A stretch of DNA of 64,000 nucleotides from Clostridium saccharoperbutylacetonicum N1-4(HMT) (GCF_000340885.1 NC_020291.1:6139501-6203500); one strand, 5' to 3'; shown: positions 8,694 through 18,703, counted from the stretch's first letter. The notes: a model not told the origin generated them from the letters alone. Numbers and translations: made by a program.

Positions 8694-8786
8694 ACTACTT
8701 TATCAGAATGTTATAAAATATCACATATATGAAAATATAGAATAACTTGTGTAAATCAAATATTTGCTATGTTGTATAGAGTTGTC

Positions 8787-8827
8787 GCATTAGCGGATTA
8801 AAATCTGTTAGCGATGGCTCCTTTTTA
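8787..8827 (+). terminator. terminator after the exporter gene
   Basis: A stem TTAGCGGATT with AATCTGTTAG (some G-U pairs) followed by CTCCTTTTTAAG, about 95 bases after the exporter stop codon. Confidence 0.6.
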
Positions 8828-8933
8828 AGCTTGTATAAAATATTTTCTAAACGGATTATTTTACCAATTTAAATTTCTTTAAAAATAAGAGTACTTTAAT
8901 AAGCTTCGCTATAAGACTTTTTAAAAAATATAT

Positions 8934-9050
8934 TTATGCTGTTTTCTTTAATTCAAATAAATGCTTACCAGTACAGTCCGTTTTAATTTTACTATGTAAT
9001 TTATCTATATTAAGTGCCCTAGCAAGAAGTATACTTTCGGCAAATACATG
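8934..9050 (-). pseudogene. C-terminal fragment of a probable transposase
   Basis: The minus strand has an open frame of about 39 codons (ESILLARALNIDKLHSKI, then GKHLFELKKTA) ending in TAA at 8934-8936, with no start. The look of the tail recalls DDE transposases of the IS1182 type, but I cannot confirm the family from so short a piece. It lies beside other mobile-element fragments, which supports the reading. Confidence 0.4.
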
Positions 9051-9126
9051 ATGCTAGTATAAATAGTACAAGTTGAAAGTGAAAAAATCTGAAATTTAGT
9101 TTATATTAAAGAAAGAGTTTTTTAAC

Positions 9127-9415
9127 ATGAGTAGACAGTTCACAAAAGAATTTAAATAATATGCAGTAAGGTATTATGAAGAACTTAAAGACTTTGGTAT
9201 AAAAGTATGTTCAAAAGAATCTAGGAGCAAATAGAACTGTACTATTTGATTGGATCAAAAAATCTAAAAACAATAATGGAGAGGTTCCGACAAGAAAATC
9301 TGGTAATTATCAAAGTGATAAAGCAAAAGAAAATGCAAGGCTACGTAAGGACTACGTGATTCTCCAGGATGCTTTAGAAATATAAAAAAAAGTGCTCAGC
9401 ATTCTGGGAAAACAA
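9127..9415 (+). pseudogene. IS3-family transposase OrfA remnant
   Basis: It begins with ATG and MSRQFTKEFK. After an in-frame stop it continues YAVRYYEELKDFGIKVCSK. With two frame changes it goes on as LGANRTVLFDWIKKSKNN, then GNYQSDKAKENARLRKD and SILGK. This is the order of an IS3-family OrfA: a helix-turn-helix N-terminus followed by a leucine-zipper-like ARLRK region. At least two stops and two frameshifts show decay. OrfB is absent; the sequence joins a recombinase fragment on the opposite strand at about 9412. Confidence 0.8.
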
Positions 9416-9730
9416 AAAAAGCTCTTTGTTATCCCCACACATAAGTCGATAGCTCTGTACAAATGCACCTTCAATGATAGCTTCATCAATACCTTTGCTT
9501 TCAGGACAGTATTTCTTACCTTTTTTAGTACCTACAACAACATTGCCAGTTACTCTCTTTTGATGAGGTGTTCAGCTGTGCCAATTACGGCGAGAAAGGT
9601 TACTGCCACAGAAACCACATTTTAGCATACAGCTAAATGTGTACTTTTTATTATAAGCCTCCCTGCGACCGTGAGCGTCTACCTTAGTACGGTTCACGTT
9701 ACGTCGATTAAATCTCCTGTGCTTTCTCAT
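9412..9730 (-). pseudogene. large serine recombinase fragment (zinc-ribbon region)
   Basis: The minus strand reads RREAYNKKYTFSCMLKCGFCGSN in overlapping pieces, then LSRRNWHS, a stop, TPHQKR, and VGTKKGKKYCPESKGIDEA. This is the recombinase zinc beta-ribbon, with Cys in CGFC and KYC, and the following helix of large serine recombinases of phage and integrative elements. The stop replaces the Gly expected in WHSGTPH, and small indels scramble the expected RVWQC segment. No catalytic N-terminal domain remains. It is probably the relic of an integrated element. Confidence 0.75.
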
Positions 9731-10093
9731 ATGTGTCCTTATAATTTATTAAAATAACAGTTTAGCAATTAAATATTATTTTTTAAACTTACATTTCGTA
9801 GGTTTGTTTGCTGTGCTTATTTTTATATAAAAACAACCACCAATGATAAAATCTATAGGTTTCCAACGGATTGCATAAAAATTTGCTTTTATACATTAGT
9901 TTCCGTGACTACTCATATGAATAAAAATAAGCCCTATTTCTAAGACTTTTATTATAATACCCCAAATAAGGGTTTATGGTTTTATATTCATGGGGGATTT
10001 GTCGGATGCACCCCATAAATTTCTTAAGATGATTACATTTGATGGGAGAGGTCAGTAGATAAAATAATTGTCTACCTCCTACTCAATTTATAT
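9731..10093. other. non-coding region with inverted segments, likely mobile-element debris
   Basis: About 360 bases without a gene. Two short inverted repeats are visible: ATGGGG with CCCCAT at about 9989-10018, and an imperfect AGGTCAGTAGA with TCTACCTCC at about 10050-10080, just after the stop of the synthetase gene on the minus strand. Neither has a convincing T tract. Confidence 0.4.
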
Positions 10094-13000
10094 TCAAACA
10101 AAGTTCTTTAAATATTTACTTATCAGCTCAGCATTCATAGGTTCACATTTAATATTTGTTCCTCTCAAAGCATTATCAGTATTTTTGGTTTCTAGAATTG
10201 GAGCCATTTCACCAGTTCTAATTTCAAAGTTTTCGCATGCATTACTTTTGACTATTTGGAATAGAGATTCTAATAATTTCAAAGGATGTTCACTACCTGA
10301 TTTATATAGATTTTCTTTCCAAGTAGCATAATCGATATCTTTAGTTTCATATCCACACTCATTAACTAATCGTCCTAATTCACGAACAGATATATGAACA
10401 CTATTTAATAAGTTATATGCTTTTCCATATGATTTGCCTTGTTTTGAGATATATATTATAGCTTCAGCTATATAATCTACCTGAGTCATGTGTATTTTCA
10501 TATTTATATCTGGATATGTCTTTGTTTGAATCATAGATTTAATTGTTCTACTAACTGAATCACTATACTTCCATATACCAGTTTTATTATCTCCAGTTAT
10601 TTCTCCTGGACGATATATTGCTGCTCTTAATCCCCTTTCTCTTGCAATATGAATTATATTTTCTGATACCCATTTACTTTCACTATATGATAAATAGTAT
10701 CCTGTGCAACTTGAAAGTGGGTCATCTTCTGATACTGTTTTATCAAAATAACTTGGATTATCAAAAACGCTATATGAAGATATATAGTTATAGTACTTTT
10801 GTTTTCCTTCACAAGCAAATTCAATAGTTCTCACTGTTCCTGATACATTAGTATCTTTTAATCTCTCATATGGGTATACAAAATTAAGTATTGCCCCATT
10901 ATGATATACAGTATCTACAACTTCAGTAAGCTGCTTGTACTTTTCTTCTTCTATTCCTAATAATGATTTATCAAGAGAGCCTATCACTGGAATAATATTT
11001 TCCTTATATTCATCTTTCCACAATTTATAATATTCCATATTTTCTTTTAATCTTCTAAAACCGTCTTCGTCATCCTTCGCTCTTACATGGCAATAAAGTT
11101 TTGCTTTAGTTTCAGCTATTAATGTGTTAATCAAATATGCGCCAACAAATCCAGTAGTTCCAGTTATAAAAATATTTTTCATGGGAGGATTTTCAGTTTC
11201 ATACTCTTTAGCATAAATGCTTTCATCTAACTTAACTTCATCATATAAATAGCTTTTATCCTTCTCCAATATACTTACGTCTTCTCCACTTAGAGTTTTA
11301 TCAATATATTCTCCTATTTTTTCTATTGTAGGATTATCGTATATAAATGATATTGGAACATTTATAGAAAATATATCTTCTATATTGGCTGTAAGACCTA
11401 GTACTTCTAAGGAATCCATTCCTAAATTTAGTAAATTATCATTACTTCTAGTTTTATGTGAAAATTCCTTATCAATAATATCACCTAATGTCTTTTCTGT
11501 TTCTGTACTATATTCTATAGGTTCACTGCTTTTTAGAGAATTATCTTCTTCACTTAAATTTATTAAATTCAATTTTTCTTCTTTATATAAACTAGCAGAT
11601 TTCATTATTGATATTTTTCCATTATCAGACCTTGGAAGTGTCCCCTCTCTTATAAATCCAACATGATACGGTGATACTTGAAAATATTTTGATACACAGG
11701 AACTTATTCTACCAGCTACTTCATTTAAATTCCCCACCTTTACTATCTTTTCTGGTATTTCAGGAATAATAATTAATCTTTCCTTGTATTCATTTATTAC
11801 GGGAAATGCAATAATATCTGAATCTTTTAATTCAGATATTTCTTCCTTTAATTTTATTGCAATATCATTTGGTAATATATTTACTCCATTAATAATGATA
11901 AGTTCTTTTATACGTCCTGTAACGTATATTTTTTTATTTTTTATAATACCTAAATCTCCTGTACGAAGGAAATTTCCATTATACCCCTTTAATTTTGCAT
12001 TAAAGGTTTCATTTGTCGCAATTTCGTTTTTATAATAACCTTGGGCTATAGAAGGTCCTTGTGCCCATAATTCTCCGAACTCATCTTCGGCACATTCTTC
12101 AAGAGTGGTTGGATTTACAACCTTTATGACTATATGATTAATAGCTTCTCCATTACTTAAAAATTGAATTTTATTTCCAGTATTTTCACTGGCTAAAACC
12201 CATTTTCCAGCTTGATACTCGTCGAAATCAATTTCTATTCTCTCATCCTCTGAATAATAAGTATTTGTTGTTATTCCACATGTAGCTTCTGCCAGACCAT
12301 ATCCTACTATGAATTTATTCACAGTAATTCCGAATTCTTTATATGCATCAGCAAACTGTTTCATAGTTGAATGGTTAACTAACTCAGAACCATTTAATAA
12401 TGTCTTTACATTTGATAAGTCAATACCTTTTAGTTTAACAGAAGGCACTAACTTTGGATAAGATTCATAAACTGAGTTTGGTGCAATGGTAACGTCTGCT
12501 TTAAAATCACTCATTCCTTCAAACCATCTTAAAGGTTTTTCAAGAAATGCATTTGGTGACATAATTCCTACGGAAAGTTCTTTATCTAACATAGGTGAAA
12601 ATATTAAATACACAAGACCTAGGTTGTGAAAGAAAGGAACCCAACCAAATAACCTTTTATTTTGCATAGATTCCTTGCTTAAATTAACAAGGCTCACAAT
12701 ATTTCCATAAGATACCATTACCCCTTTTGGCTCACTAGTTGACCCCGAAGAATATTGAATATATATAATATCATCTAGCGATACTTCTTCTGGTATGAAA
12801 TCTTTATCTTCAGTGCACTTCTCTACATTAATTACTTGTAAATTCTCCAATAATGAATTATATTTTTCATCCTTTTTTACTTTTTCTAAAACTGAATGAA
12901 TCTCATCTTCAATCGAATCGCCACATAATATAAATTTGGGATTACAAGATTCCACAACTGATAAAAATCTCATCATCTTATTGGAATCCGTTGGTGGTGG

Positions 13001-13294
13001 AATTATTGTAAATATTGTTCCTGCTAATACTGATCCTAAAACTGATAATACATTATCAGCTGTTTGTGTAGAAAAAATAACTACTTTGTCTCCTTTTTGT
13101 GCCTTTCTTCTTTTTAACATAGATGCTATAGATAATGATTTTTCAACTAAATTAGCTCTTGTTAATGTAATTACTTGTTTTTCTTCTCCAGAATATTCAT
13201 AAAAACTAAAACAAATGTTATTCTCATTTTCCCTCGCATTTTCATTTAACACCTTCCAAAAATTATCTTGATATCCTTTAATATAATATTTCAT
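10094..13294 (-). CDS. acyl-AMP ligase / carrier protein / thioester reductase megasynthase (carboxylic acid reductase-like)
   Basis: A 1066-residue three-domain enzyme. The adenylation domain (about residues 1-570, fatty acyl-AMP ligase-like) shows YSSGSTSEPKGV (181-192), YGLAEAT, FLRTGDLG and GRIKELIIING. The carrier domain has LGMDSLEVLGL, with the phosphopantetheine Ser628. The thioester-reductase domain has the NADPH motif FITGTTGFVG (about 709-718) and catalytic Tyr870 and Lys874 in YSESK. It should activate a carboxylic acid, load it on its own carrier and release it reductively as an aldehyde or alcohol. The acid is unknown, and there is no condensation domain, so no peptide bond is made. 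The start ATG has AGGAGG ten bases upstream. It stands alone between mobile-element relics; the carrier needs a phosphopantetheinyl transferase, and the only one in the window is acpS at 49.3 kb. Confidence 0.9.
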   Translation of the reverse strand: MKYYIKGYQDNFWKVLNENARENENNICFSFYEYSGEEKQVITLTRANLVEKSLSIASMLKRRKAQKGDKVVIFSTQTADNVLSVLGSVLAGTIFTIIPPPTDSNKMMRFLSVVESCNPKFILCGDSIEDEIHSVLEKVKKDEKYNSLLENLQVINVEKCTEDKDFIPEEVSLDDIIYIQYSSGSTSEPKGVMVSYGNIVSLVNLSKESMQNKRLFGWVPFFHNLGLVYLIFSPMLDKELSVGIMSPNAFLEKPLRWFEGMSDFKADVTIAPNSVYESYPKLVPSVKLKGIDLSNVKTLLNGSELVNHSTMKQFADAYKEFGITVNKFIVGYGLAEATCGITTNTYYSEDERIEIDFDEYQAGKWVLASENTGNKIQFLSNGEAINHIVIKVVNPTTLEECAEDEFGELWAQGPSIAQGYYKNEIATNETFNAKLKGYNGNFLRTGDLGIIKNKKIYVTGRIKELIIINGVNILPNDIAIKLKEEISELKDSDIIAFPVINEYKERLIIIPEIPEKIVKVGNLNEVAGRISSCVSKYFQVSPYHVGFIREGTLPRSDNGKISIMKSASLYKEEKLNLINLSEEDNSLKSSEPIEYSTETEKTLGDIIDKEFSHKTRSNDNLLNLGMDSLEVLGLTANIEDIFSINVPISFIYDNPTIEKIGEYIDKTLSGEDVSILEKDKSYLYDEVKLDESIYAKEYETENPPMKNIFITGTTGFVGAYLINTLIAETKAKLYCHVRAKDDEDGFRRLKENMEYYKLWKDEYKENIIPVIGSLDKSLLGIEEEKYKQLTEVVDTVYHNGAILNFVYPYERLKDTNVSGTVRTIEFACEGKQKYYNYISSYSVFDNPSYFDKTVSEDDPLSSCTGYYLSYSESKWVSENIIHIARERGLRAAIYRPGEITGDNKTGIWKYSDSVSRTIKSMIQTKTYPDINMKIHMTQVDYIAEAIIYISKQGKSYGKAYNLLNSVHISVRELGRLVNECGYETKDIDYATWKENLYKSGSEHPLKLLESLFQIVKSNACENFEIRTGEMAPILETKNTDNALRGTNIKCEPMNAELISKYLKNFV

Positions 13295-13342
13295 TATATT
13301 TCATCCTCCTATATAATTTTAAAAATTCCATATTATGTAAAT

Positions 13343-13371
13343 ATTATACTACTGTTTTTACTTAGTATCAA
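13343..13371 (-). promoter_or_regulatory. sigma-A-type promoter of the megasynthase gene
   Basis: TTGATA (13371-13366), a 17-base spacer and a perfect TATAAT (13348-13343) on the minus strand, about 49 bases upstream of the start codon. Confidence 0.75.
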
Positions 13372-13578
13372 AACTTATAGATTTATTTTATACATAATTT
13401 TTATACTAAATTCGAGTACAACTAACATATCCGTGTAAAAATCTTAATTTATATCTAATTTTTGTCTTAGATTGGTTTTTGTCGGAAATGTTGACTGTAC
13501 ACCTTTAAAATTAGACATAATAAAAACACCTACTCTAAAAATAAGTGCTTTCAATATTTATATAATTTTTAATATTTT

Positions 13579-14292
13579 CTAACATTGCTCTTTTTCATCT
13601 TTATATCTTTTCACTAAATTATAAAAACTATTTTTCTTTAATTGAGTAAGCTCCATTGCTTTTACTGCAGTAATTTCTCTGGCTTTCCACTTATCATAAG
13701 TTTCTTTCCAGTTACCAGGATATTCAACACATGGTCTACCTAGTTTTCTTCCTTTCGCCTTAGCTACCGCAATTCCCTCAGCTTGTCTTTGTTTAATCTT
13801 TACTCTTTCTTTTTCAGCCATATATGATAAAAGTTCAAATACTATATTTGATATTAATTTCTTCTCTAAATCTGATTTCCCAACAGTATTTAGAATTTCA
13901 GTATCAATAACTATTATATTTATACCTGTCTTTTCTAAATCACGCCATTCCTCTTTTATCATTTCCATATTTCTTCCGAGCCTATCAAGCTCTTTAATTA
14001 TCAAAGTATCCCCTAATCTTAGTAATTTCTCTTTTAATGTAAGATGTCTTTCTCTCTTAAAATCTTTTCCTGATATATGTTCTTTTATTATATCTATATT
14101 AACATCTATTGAAATATTATGTTTCTTGCAATAATCACTAATACTATTTATCTGTCTATCTAAATTTTGTTCCAATGCTTTTAGAATCAAATGCAAATAC
14201 AAAGGACATACAATACAACACCGTCTAGGACATTCTAGACTGTCCACAACTATGGATATATATTCACATATTACTAAGCAAATGAGCGACAA
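13579..14292 (-). CDS. serine recombinase (resolvase/invertase type) with disrupted catalytic N-terminus
   Basis: From EQNLDRQINSISDYC onward this is a normal small serine recombinase: DTLIIKELDRLGRN supplies the conserved Arg pair, followed by the long E-helix, the basic RKLGRPC hinge and a C-terminal helix-turn-helix (AMELTQLKKNSFYNLVKRY). The first beta strand is wrong. Where family members have YGYxRVSTxEQ, this gene reads YLHLILKALEQ, so the nucleophilic Ser is replaced and its Arg is missing. Residues upstream (SLECPRRCCIVCP) do not resemble the family, and no ribosome-binding site precedes any in-frame start. The gene is therefore probably inactive; a fusion or gene conversion at its 5' end is likely. 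It borders the accessory region next to conserved rlmD. Confidence 0.6.
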   Translation of the reverse strand: MSLICLVICEYISIVVDSLECPRRCCIVCPLYLHLILKALEQNLDRQINSISDYCKKHNISIDVNIDIIKEHISGKDFKRERHLTLKEKLLRLGDTLIIKELDRLGRNMEMIKEEWRDLEKTGINIIVIDTEILNTVGKSDLEKKLISNIVFELLSYMAEKERVKIKQRQAEGIAVAKAKGRKLGRPCVEYPGNWKETYDKWKAREITAVKAMELTQLKKNSFYNLVKRYKDEKEQC

Positions 14293-14435
14293 TACTGTGG
14301 ATATATTTGAAAATATGCTAAAACAGGATAATGAGGTTTAATAATATCATTTCATTTGCCACCGTGTACTTATTTATGGTGACAAATAGGTTGAATTGCT
14401 TCCAATCTTAAGCTTATAATCGCTGTAAAATAGAG

Positions 14436-15806
14436 CTATTTCTTAATTAATTTAACTACTGTTTCTATATGCTTCGTCATTGGGAACATATCGACAGGCT
14501 GAACTTCCACTGTCTCATACTCTAACTGCTCTAAGTACTTTAAATCCCTTGCCAAAGTGCTTGGATCGCAAGATACATAAACTACTCTTTTAGGTTCAGC
14601 CTTTCCAATTGCATCTAATAATTTAACATCGCAACCCTTTCTTGGTGGATCAACAACTATAACATCTGGTTTAATTCCATCTTCAATCAATTTAGGTATT
14701 ATTTCTTCTGATTTCCCCACATAGAATACAGAGTTTGTAATTCCATTATTTTTGGCATTTATTATTGCATTATCAATTGCTTGCTCAACTATTTCAACAC
14801 CATAAACTTTTCTTGCTTTTTGAGACAAAAATAATGATATTGTTCCGGCACCACAATAAGCATCAAAAACCACTTCAGTTCCAGTTAACTCAGCATATTC
14901 TAAAGCTTTATTATATAATACTTCTGTTTGAATTGGATTTACTTGAAAAAAAGAAACTGGTGATATGTTAAATTTATATTTTCCTATATAATCTGATATG
15001 AAATCTTTTCCCCATAAAGTGATGCATTTATCTCCTAAAGCTAAATTGGTATCCTTAGAATTTATGTTTTGAATTATACTGGTTAAATTTTTACTTTCAT
15101 TGCTTAGCAAATCTAATAATTCCTGCTTATATGGAATTTTTTTATTTGTAGTTACTATTACAACCATTATTTCATCAGTCTTGAAACCTCTTCTGACCAT
15201 TATATTTCTGATTAAACCTGATTCGTAAAAAATCCCATCCCTATTAGCTGGTTCTATGGAATATTCTAGCATCCAATTCTTTATAATTTTTATAATTCTA
15301 TCAGAGTCTTCATTTTGAATATGACAAGTCTCTATATCAAGAATCTCATGGCTCTTTTCACTAAGAAATCCTATTGATAGTTCTCCATTAGTCAATCCAA
15401 CAGAGTAAATGCCTTTATTTCTATATCTATACGGAACTTTCATTCCAATAGGAACTTTCACTATTTCTGATGATAAGCCACCTATTCTCTCAATACAATC
15501 TTTTACTCTATTAAATTTAAAGTCAATCTGACTTTCATAATCTGAATGCATCAACGAACATCCACCGCACTTATCATAATTAATACACTCCGGAATTTTT
15601 CTCATACGACATTCTTCTATTACTTCAACAAGCTTCCCATAAGCATAGTTTTTCTTCTTTTTAATTACCTCTATCTTTACAGTTTCATCCTTGAGTGCTC
15701 CTGGGACAAATATTGGATATCCTTCTATCTTTGCAACGCCTTCACCTTCATAGCCCTGAGAAATGATCTTCACAATGTATTCCTTATTTTTTTCTACCAC
15801 ATGCAC
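14436..15806 (-). CDS. rlmD: 23S rRNA (uracil-C5)-methyltransferase, RlmD/RlmCD family
   Basis: A 456-residue RumA-type enzyme that methylates C5 of uracil in 23S rRNA with S-adenosylmethionine. An N-terminal TRAM domain (about residues 3-60) binds RNA. The Cys cluster [18 protein letters not shown] (from about residue 62) should hold a 4Fe-4S centre. The methyltransferase core has [20 protein letters not shown] and the catalytic Cys in [12 protein letters not shown]. The listed start is a GTG with GAAGGAC very close; a second GTG two codons on (15800) gives better spacing and may be the true start. It is transcribed alone, and a terminator-ended candidate RNA lies upstream. Confidence 0.93.
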   Translation of the reverse strand: MHVVEKNKEYIVKIISQGYEGEGVAKIEGYPIFVPGALKDETVKIEVIKKKKNYAYGKLVEVIEECRMRKIPECINYDKCGGCSLMHSDYESQIDFKFNRVKDCIERIGGLSSEIVKVPIGMKVPYRYRNKGIYSVGLTNGELSIGFLSEKSHEILDIETCHIQNEDSDRIIKIIKNWMLEYSIEPANRDGIFYESGLIRNIMVRRGFKTDEIMVVIVTTNKKIPYKQELLDLLSNESKNLTSIIQNINSKDTNLALGDKCITLWGKDFISDYIGKYKFNISPVSFFQVNPIQTEVLYNKALEYAELTGTEVVFDAYCGAGTISLFLSQKARKVYGVEIVEQAIDNAIINAKNNGITNSVFYVGKSEEIIPKLIEDGIKPDVIVVDPPRKGCDVKLLDAIGKAEPKRVVYVSCDPSTLARDLKYLEQLEYETVEVQPVDMFPMTKHIETVVKLIKK

Positions 15807-15995
15807 ACGTCCTTCATTTATAACTAAACTTTTTATTTAATATTTATCATTATTTCCTACATTTTATCATATTTAAAATAATCTCGCCTTAATATTTTTC
15901 TTTAAACTCTATTAGTTTCAAAATTCCTTAATACCATTAAAGGAATCTACCCTCTCTAAATATTGTTATTTTTTTAACCCTTAAATTTCCTTATA

Positions 15996-16090
15996 CAAAA
16001 AAAGAGCACCTTTCGGTGCCAATACAGAATCAGTTGCCATTTAATTCCATAACTATTAAATTATTATTCCTTGTTTAAAGCAATAATATA
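15996..16090 (-). ncRNA. candidate small RNA upstream of rlmD
   Basis: A promoter-like pair (16125-16097) and a strong intrinsic terminator (16020-15997) bracket about 95 bases without a gene between rlmD and pyk. The pyk transcript has its own terminator at 16231-16203, so this second terminator needs another source. The predicted RNA contains TTATGGAATTAAATGGCAAC and only a six-codon frame. No known RNA family is recognised. Confidence 0.4.
15997..16020 (-). terminator. intrinsic terminator of the candidate small RNA
   Basis: On the minus strand: GGCACC, a GAAA tetraloop, GGTGCT(C), then seven T. This is a compact, textbook terminator. Confidence 0.85.
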
Positions 16091-16096
16091 CATTAT

Positions 16097-16125
16097 ATAT
16101 TAAATCTCACTTGTATAATTGTTAA
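16097..16125 (-). promoter_or_regulatory. putative promoter of the candidate small RNA
   Basis: TTAACA (16125-16120), a 17-base spacer and TAATAT (16102-16097). The predicted start of transcription is near 16090. Confidence 0.45.
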
Positions 16126-16202
16126 TTTTTTGTTAACTTTTTTATTCAAGTTCTGAAATTTTAAATTACTTACAAAATCCTATAATTTTTCTATATAAAT
16201 AA

Positions 16203-16231
16203 GAGACCTTGATATAGTATATCAAGGTCTC
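16203..16231 (-). terminator. terminator after pyk
   Basis: A perfect inverted repeat, GAGACCTTGATATA with its complement, about 30 bases downstream of the pyk stop, followed on the minus strand by TTATTTATA. Confidence 0.75.
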
Positions 16232-16259
16232 AATATATTACTAAAAATTATGTTTAAAA

Positions 16260-17681
16260 TTATTTAACAACATCAATCTTTAATAAGTTAGTTGCACCAG
16301 TTTGATCTACAGGTACTCCAGCTGCTAATACAACTGTTTCTCCTGCTTTAACAAATTCATTATTTTTAGCTATTTCAACTGATTTTTCTAACATTTCATC
16401 AGTTGATTCCATCTTATTAGCAACTACTGCATATACTCCCCATGAGAATGCTAATTGTCTAGCAACTATTGGATCTGGAGTAATAGCTATAATTGGACAT
16501 TCTGGTCTACATTGAGAAATTCTCTTAGCAGTAGCTCCAGTTTGAGTTGAAGTTATTATTGCAGTTGCTTCTAATTCATTAGCTGCATTACTAGCTGCTC
16601 TTGAGATAACTCCTGCGATAGCTGGAATGTGTGATTTAGCTTGAGAAACGGCTACTTTATATTCTAAAGATTTTTCAGTTTCTTCAGCAATTCTTGCCAT
16701 TGTAGTTACAGCTTCTACTGGATAATCTCCATTAGCACTTTCTCCTGATAACATTATTGCATCAGTACCATCTAAGATAGCATTAGCTACGTCTGAAACT
16801 TCTGCTCTTGTTGGTCTTGGATTTCTCATCATAGAATCTAACATTTGAGTTGCAGTGATAACTGGTTTTCCAGCTTCTTTACACTTCTTGATCATCATCT
16901 TTTGAACAGCAGGTACTTGTTCTATTGGAATTTCAACTCCCATGTCTCCTCTAGCAACCATTAAAAGGTCTGAAACTTCTAATATTTCATCAATATTATC
17001 AACACCTTCTTGGTTTTCGATCTTAGAACAAATTAAGATTTTTTCTCCACCATTTGCATCAAGTATTTCTCTTATAGTCTTTACGTCAGACGCTTTTCTG
17101 ATGAATGAAGCAGCTATCATAGTAACTCCAACTTCACATCCAAAGATTAAATCTGATTTATCTTTTTCAGTAAGTGCTGGTAACTTAATAGATACTCCTG
17201 GTACGTTAACTCCTTTATGAGTTCCAACAAATCCAGTGTTTTGAACTTCACACTTAATAGCGTTTCCTTCGATAGATTTAACAGTTAATCCTACTAAACC
17301 GTCATCTATTAAGATAGTGTTTCCAGGCTTAACATCATTAGCTAATCCTGCATATGTAACTGCACATTTAGTTGTATCACCAATTACATCCATATCTCCA
17401 GCATATACTGTAAATTCTGTTCCTTTAGTTAATTCAAGCTTCTTTGGTTCGAATTTACCAGTTCTGATTTCTGGACCTTTAGTATCAAGAATTATTGCAA
17501 TTTCTCTATTTAACTTCTTTGATAATTCTTTAACCTTTACAATTCTCCCACCGTGTTCTTCATGATCTCCATGTGAAAAATTATGTCTTGAAGCATTCAT
17601 TCCTGCAAGAACTACTTTTTCTAAGATTTCCATATCTTCACTTGCTGGACCAATAGTACATATCATTTTAGTTTTTCTCAT
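16260..17681 (-). CDS. pyk: pyruvate kinase
   Basis: A 473-residue glycolytic enzyme converting phosphoenolpyruvate and ADP to pyruvate and ATP. It begins MRKTKMICTIGPASED and has the active-site segment VARGDMGVEIP (about residues 242-252) and the ATQMLDSM helix next to it. The length fits the classic A/B/C-domain enzyme; the extra PEP-utiliser-like C-terminal domain of many Bacillus enzymes is absent. The start has GAGGAG upstream. pfkA lies 65 bases upstream on the same strand with no terminator between, so the two form the clostridial pfkA-pyk operon. Confidence 0.98.
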   Translation of the reverse strand: MRKTKMICTIGPASEDMEILEKVVLAGMNASRHNFSHGDHEEHGGRIVKVKELSKKLNREIAIILDTKGPEIRTGKFEPKKLELTKGTEFTVYAGDMDVIGDTTKCAVTYAGLANDVKPGNTILIDDGLVGLTVKSIEGNAIKCEVQNTGFVGTHKGVNVPGVSIKLPALTEKDKSDLIFGCEVGVTMIAASFIRKASDVKTIREILDANGGEKILICSKIENQEGVDNIDEILEVSDLLMVARGDMGVEIPIEQVPAVQKMMIKKCKEAGKPVITATQMLDSMMRNPRPTRAEVSDVANAILDGTDAIMLSGESANGDYPVEAVTTMARIAEETEKSLEYKVAVSQAKSHIPAIAGVISRAASNAANELEATAIITSTQTGATAKRISQCRPECPIIAITPDPIVARQLAFSWGVYAVVANKMESTDEMLEKSVEIAKNNEFVKAGETVVLAAGVPVDQTGATNLLKIDVVK

Positions 17682-17746
17682 TAAACTAACACTCCTCTTT
17701 CTTGGATTAATTATACAATTTATATTAATAAACTATAAACAAATTA

Positions 17747-18703
17747 TTATGATAATACTTGAGCTATATCATATAGCTCTTTATCAAATTTACTTTCCAT
17801 ATCTAGAGCTTCATCTATATCTTGGTCTATTATTTTATTATCTTTAATTCCAATTACTCTTGAAGTTTTTCCTTCTAATAATACTTCTATAGCTCTTGCT
17901 CCCATTCTTGAAGCTAAGACTCTATCAGTAGCAGTAGGACTTCCTCCTCTTTGAATATGACCTAAGATTGTTGCTCTTGTTTCTATTCCTGTTACTTCTT
18001 CAACTTCTTTTGCAAGTTCAAATGCTCCACCAATTCCTTCTGCAAGGATTACTAAATTATGCATTTTTCCTCTATTTTTTCCTTCTAAGATAGTTCTGCA
18101 AAGTGCATCCTTATCAAAATCTATCTCAGGAATTATGATTGCTTCTGCACCACCACAAATACCTGCATATAAAGATAAATCGCCACAGTCTCTCCCCATA
18201 ACTTCTACAATAGAAACTCTTTCATGAGAAGTTGAAGTGTCTCTGATTTTATTTATAGCATCTACTACAGTATTTAAAGCTGTATCAAACCCTAAAGTAA
18301 AATCTGTGTAAGCTAAATCATTATCTATTGTTCCTGGTAAACCTATTGTTTTAATTCCAAGCTTTGATAATAATTTTGCACCCATGAATGATCCATCTCC
18401 GCCGATAACTACCAACGCTTCAACACCATATGCTTGCAATATTTTAGCAGCTTTTTTTCTAACTTCTTCATTTTTAAATTCTGGACATCTTGCAGTTCTT
18501 AGTACTGTTCCACCTCTTTGAATTATATCAGATACAGAATTTCTATCCATACTAAATAATTCACCATTAATTAGTCCACTATATCCTCTTTGAACTCCCA
18601 TAACTTCTATACCGTTATGAAGGGCAGTTCTTACAACAGCTCTAATTGCAGCATTCATACCAGGTGCATCTCCACCACTTGTTAACACAGCTATTTTTTT
18701 CAT
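17747..18703 (-). CDS. pfkA: ATP-dependent 6-phosphofructokinase
   Basis: A 318-residue enzyme phosphorylating fructose 6-phosphate. The N-terminus [17 protein letters not shown] is the ATP loop, GGDGSFMGA (about 101-109) binds ATP-Mg, and TIDND carries the catalytic Asp. [10 protein letters not shown] and the effector-site residues are present. The start is the ATG at 18701-18703 with AAGGAGG upstream; the frame is open further up, but that part lies in the 5' leader downstream of the promoter at 18790. The leader carries a small AAGGG/CCCTT hairpin. First gene of the pfkA-pyk operon. Confidence 0.98.
   Translation of the reverse strand: MKKIAVLTSGGDAPGMNAAIRAVVRTALHNGIEVMGVQRGYSGLINGELFSMDRNSVSDIIQRGGTVLRTARCPEFKNEEVRKKAAKILQAYGVEALVVIGGDGSFMGAKLLSKLGIKTIGLPGTIDNDLAYTDFTLGFDTALNTVVDAINKIRDTSTSHERVSIVEVMGRDCGDLSLYAGICGGAEAIIIPEIDFDKDALCRTILEGKNRGKMHNLVILAEGIGGAFELAKEVEEVTGIETRATILGHIQRGGSPTATDRVLASRMGARAIEVLLEGKTSRVIGIKDNKIIDQDIDEALDMESKFDKELYDIAQVLS

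Noticed and set aside
9392..9625. Plus-strand 77-codon frame
   Set aside because: It crosses the junction of an IS3 fragment and an antisense recombinase fragment; not a real gene.
9980..10020. Possible riboswitch or terminator (GGGG/CCCC hairpin)
   Set aside because: Does not fit a known riboswitch core and lacks a T tract; kept only as part of the non-coding region.
13452..13530. Minus-strand 24-codon frame MSNFKGVQSTF in the gap before the megasynthase gene
   Set aside because: No ribosome-binding site, too short, and upstream of the mapped promoter; probably debris.
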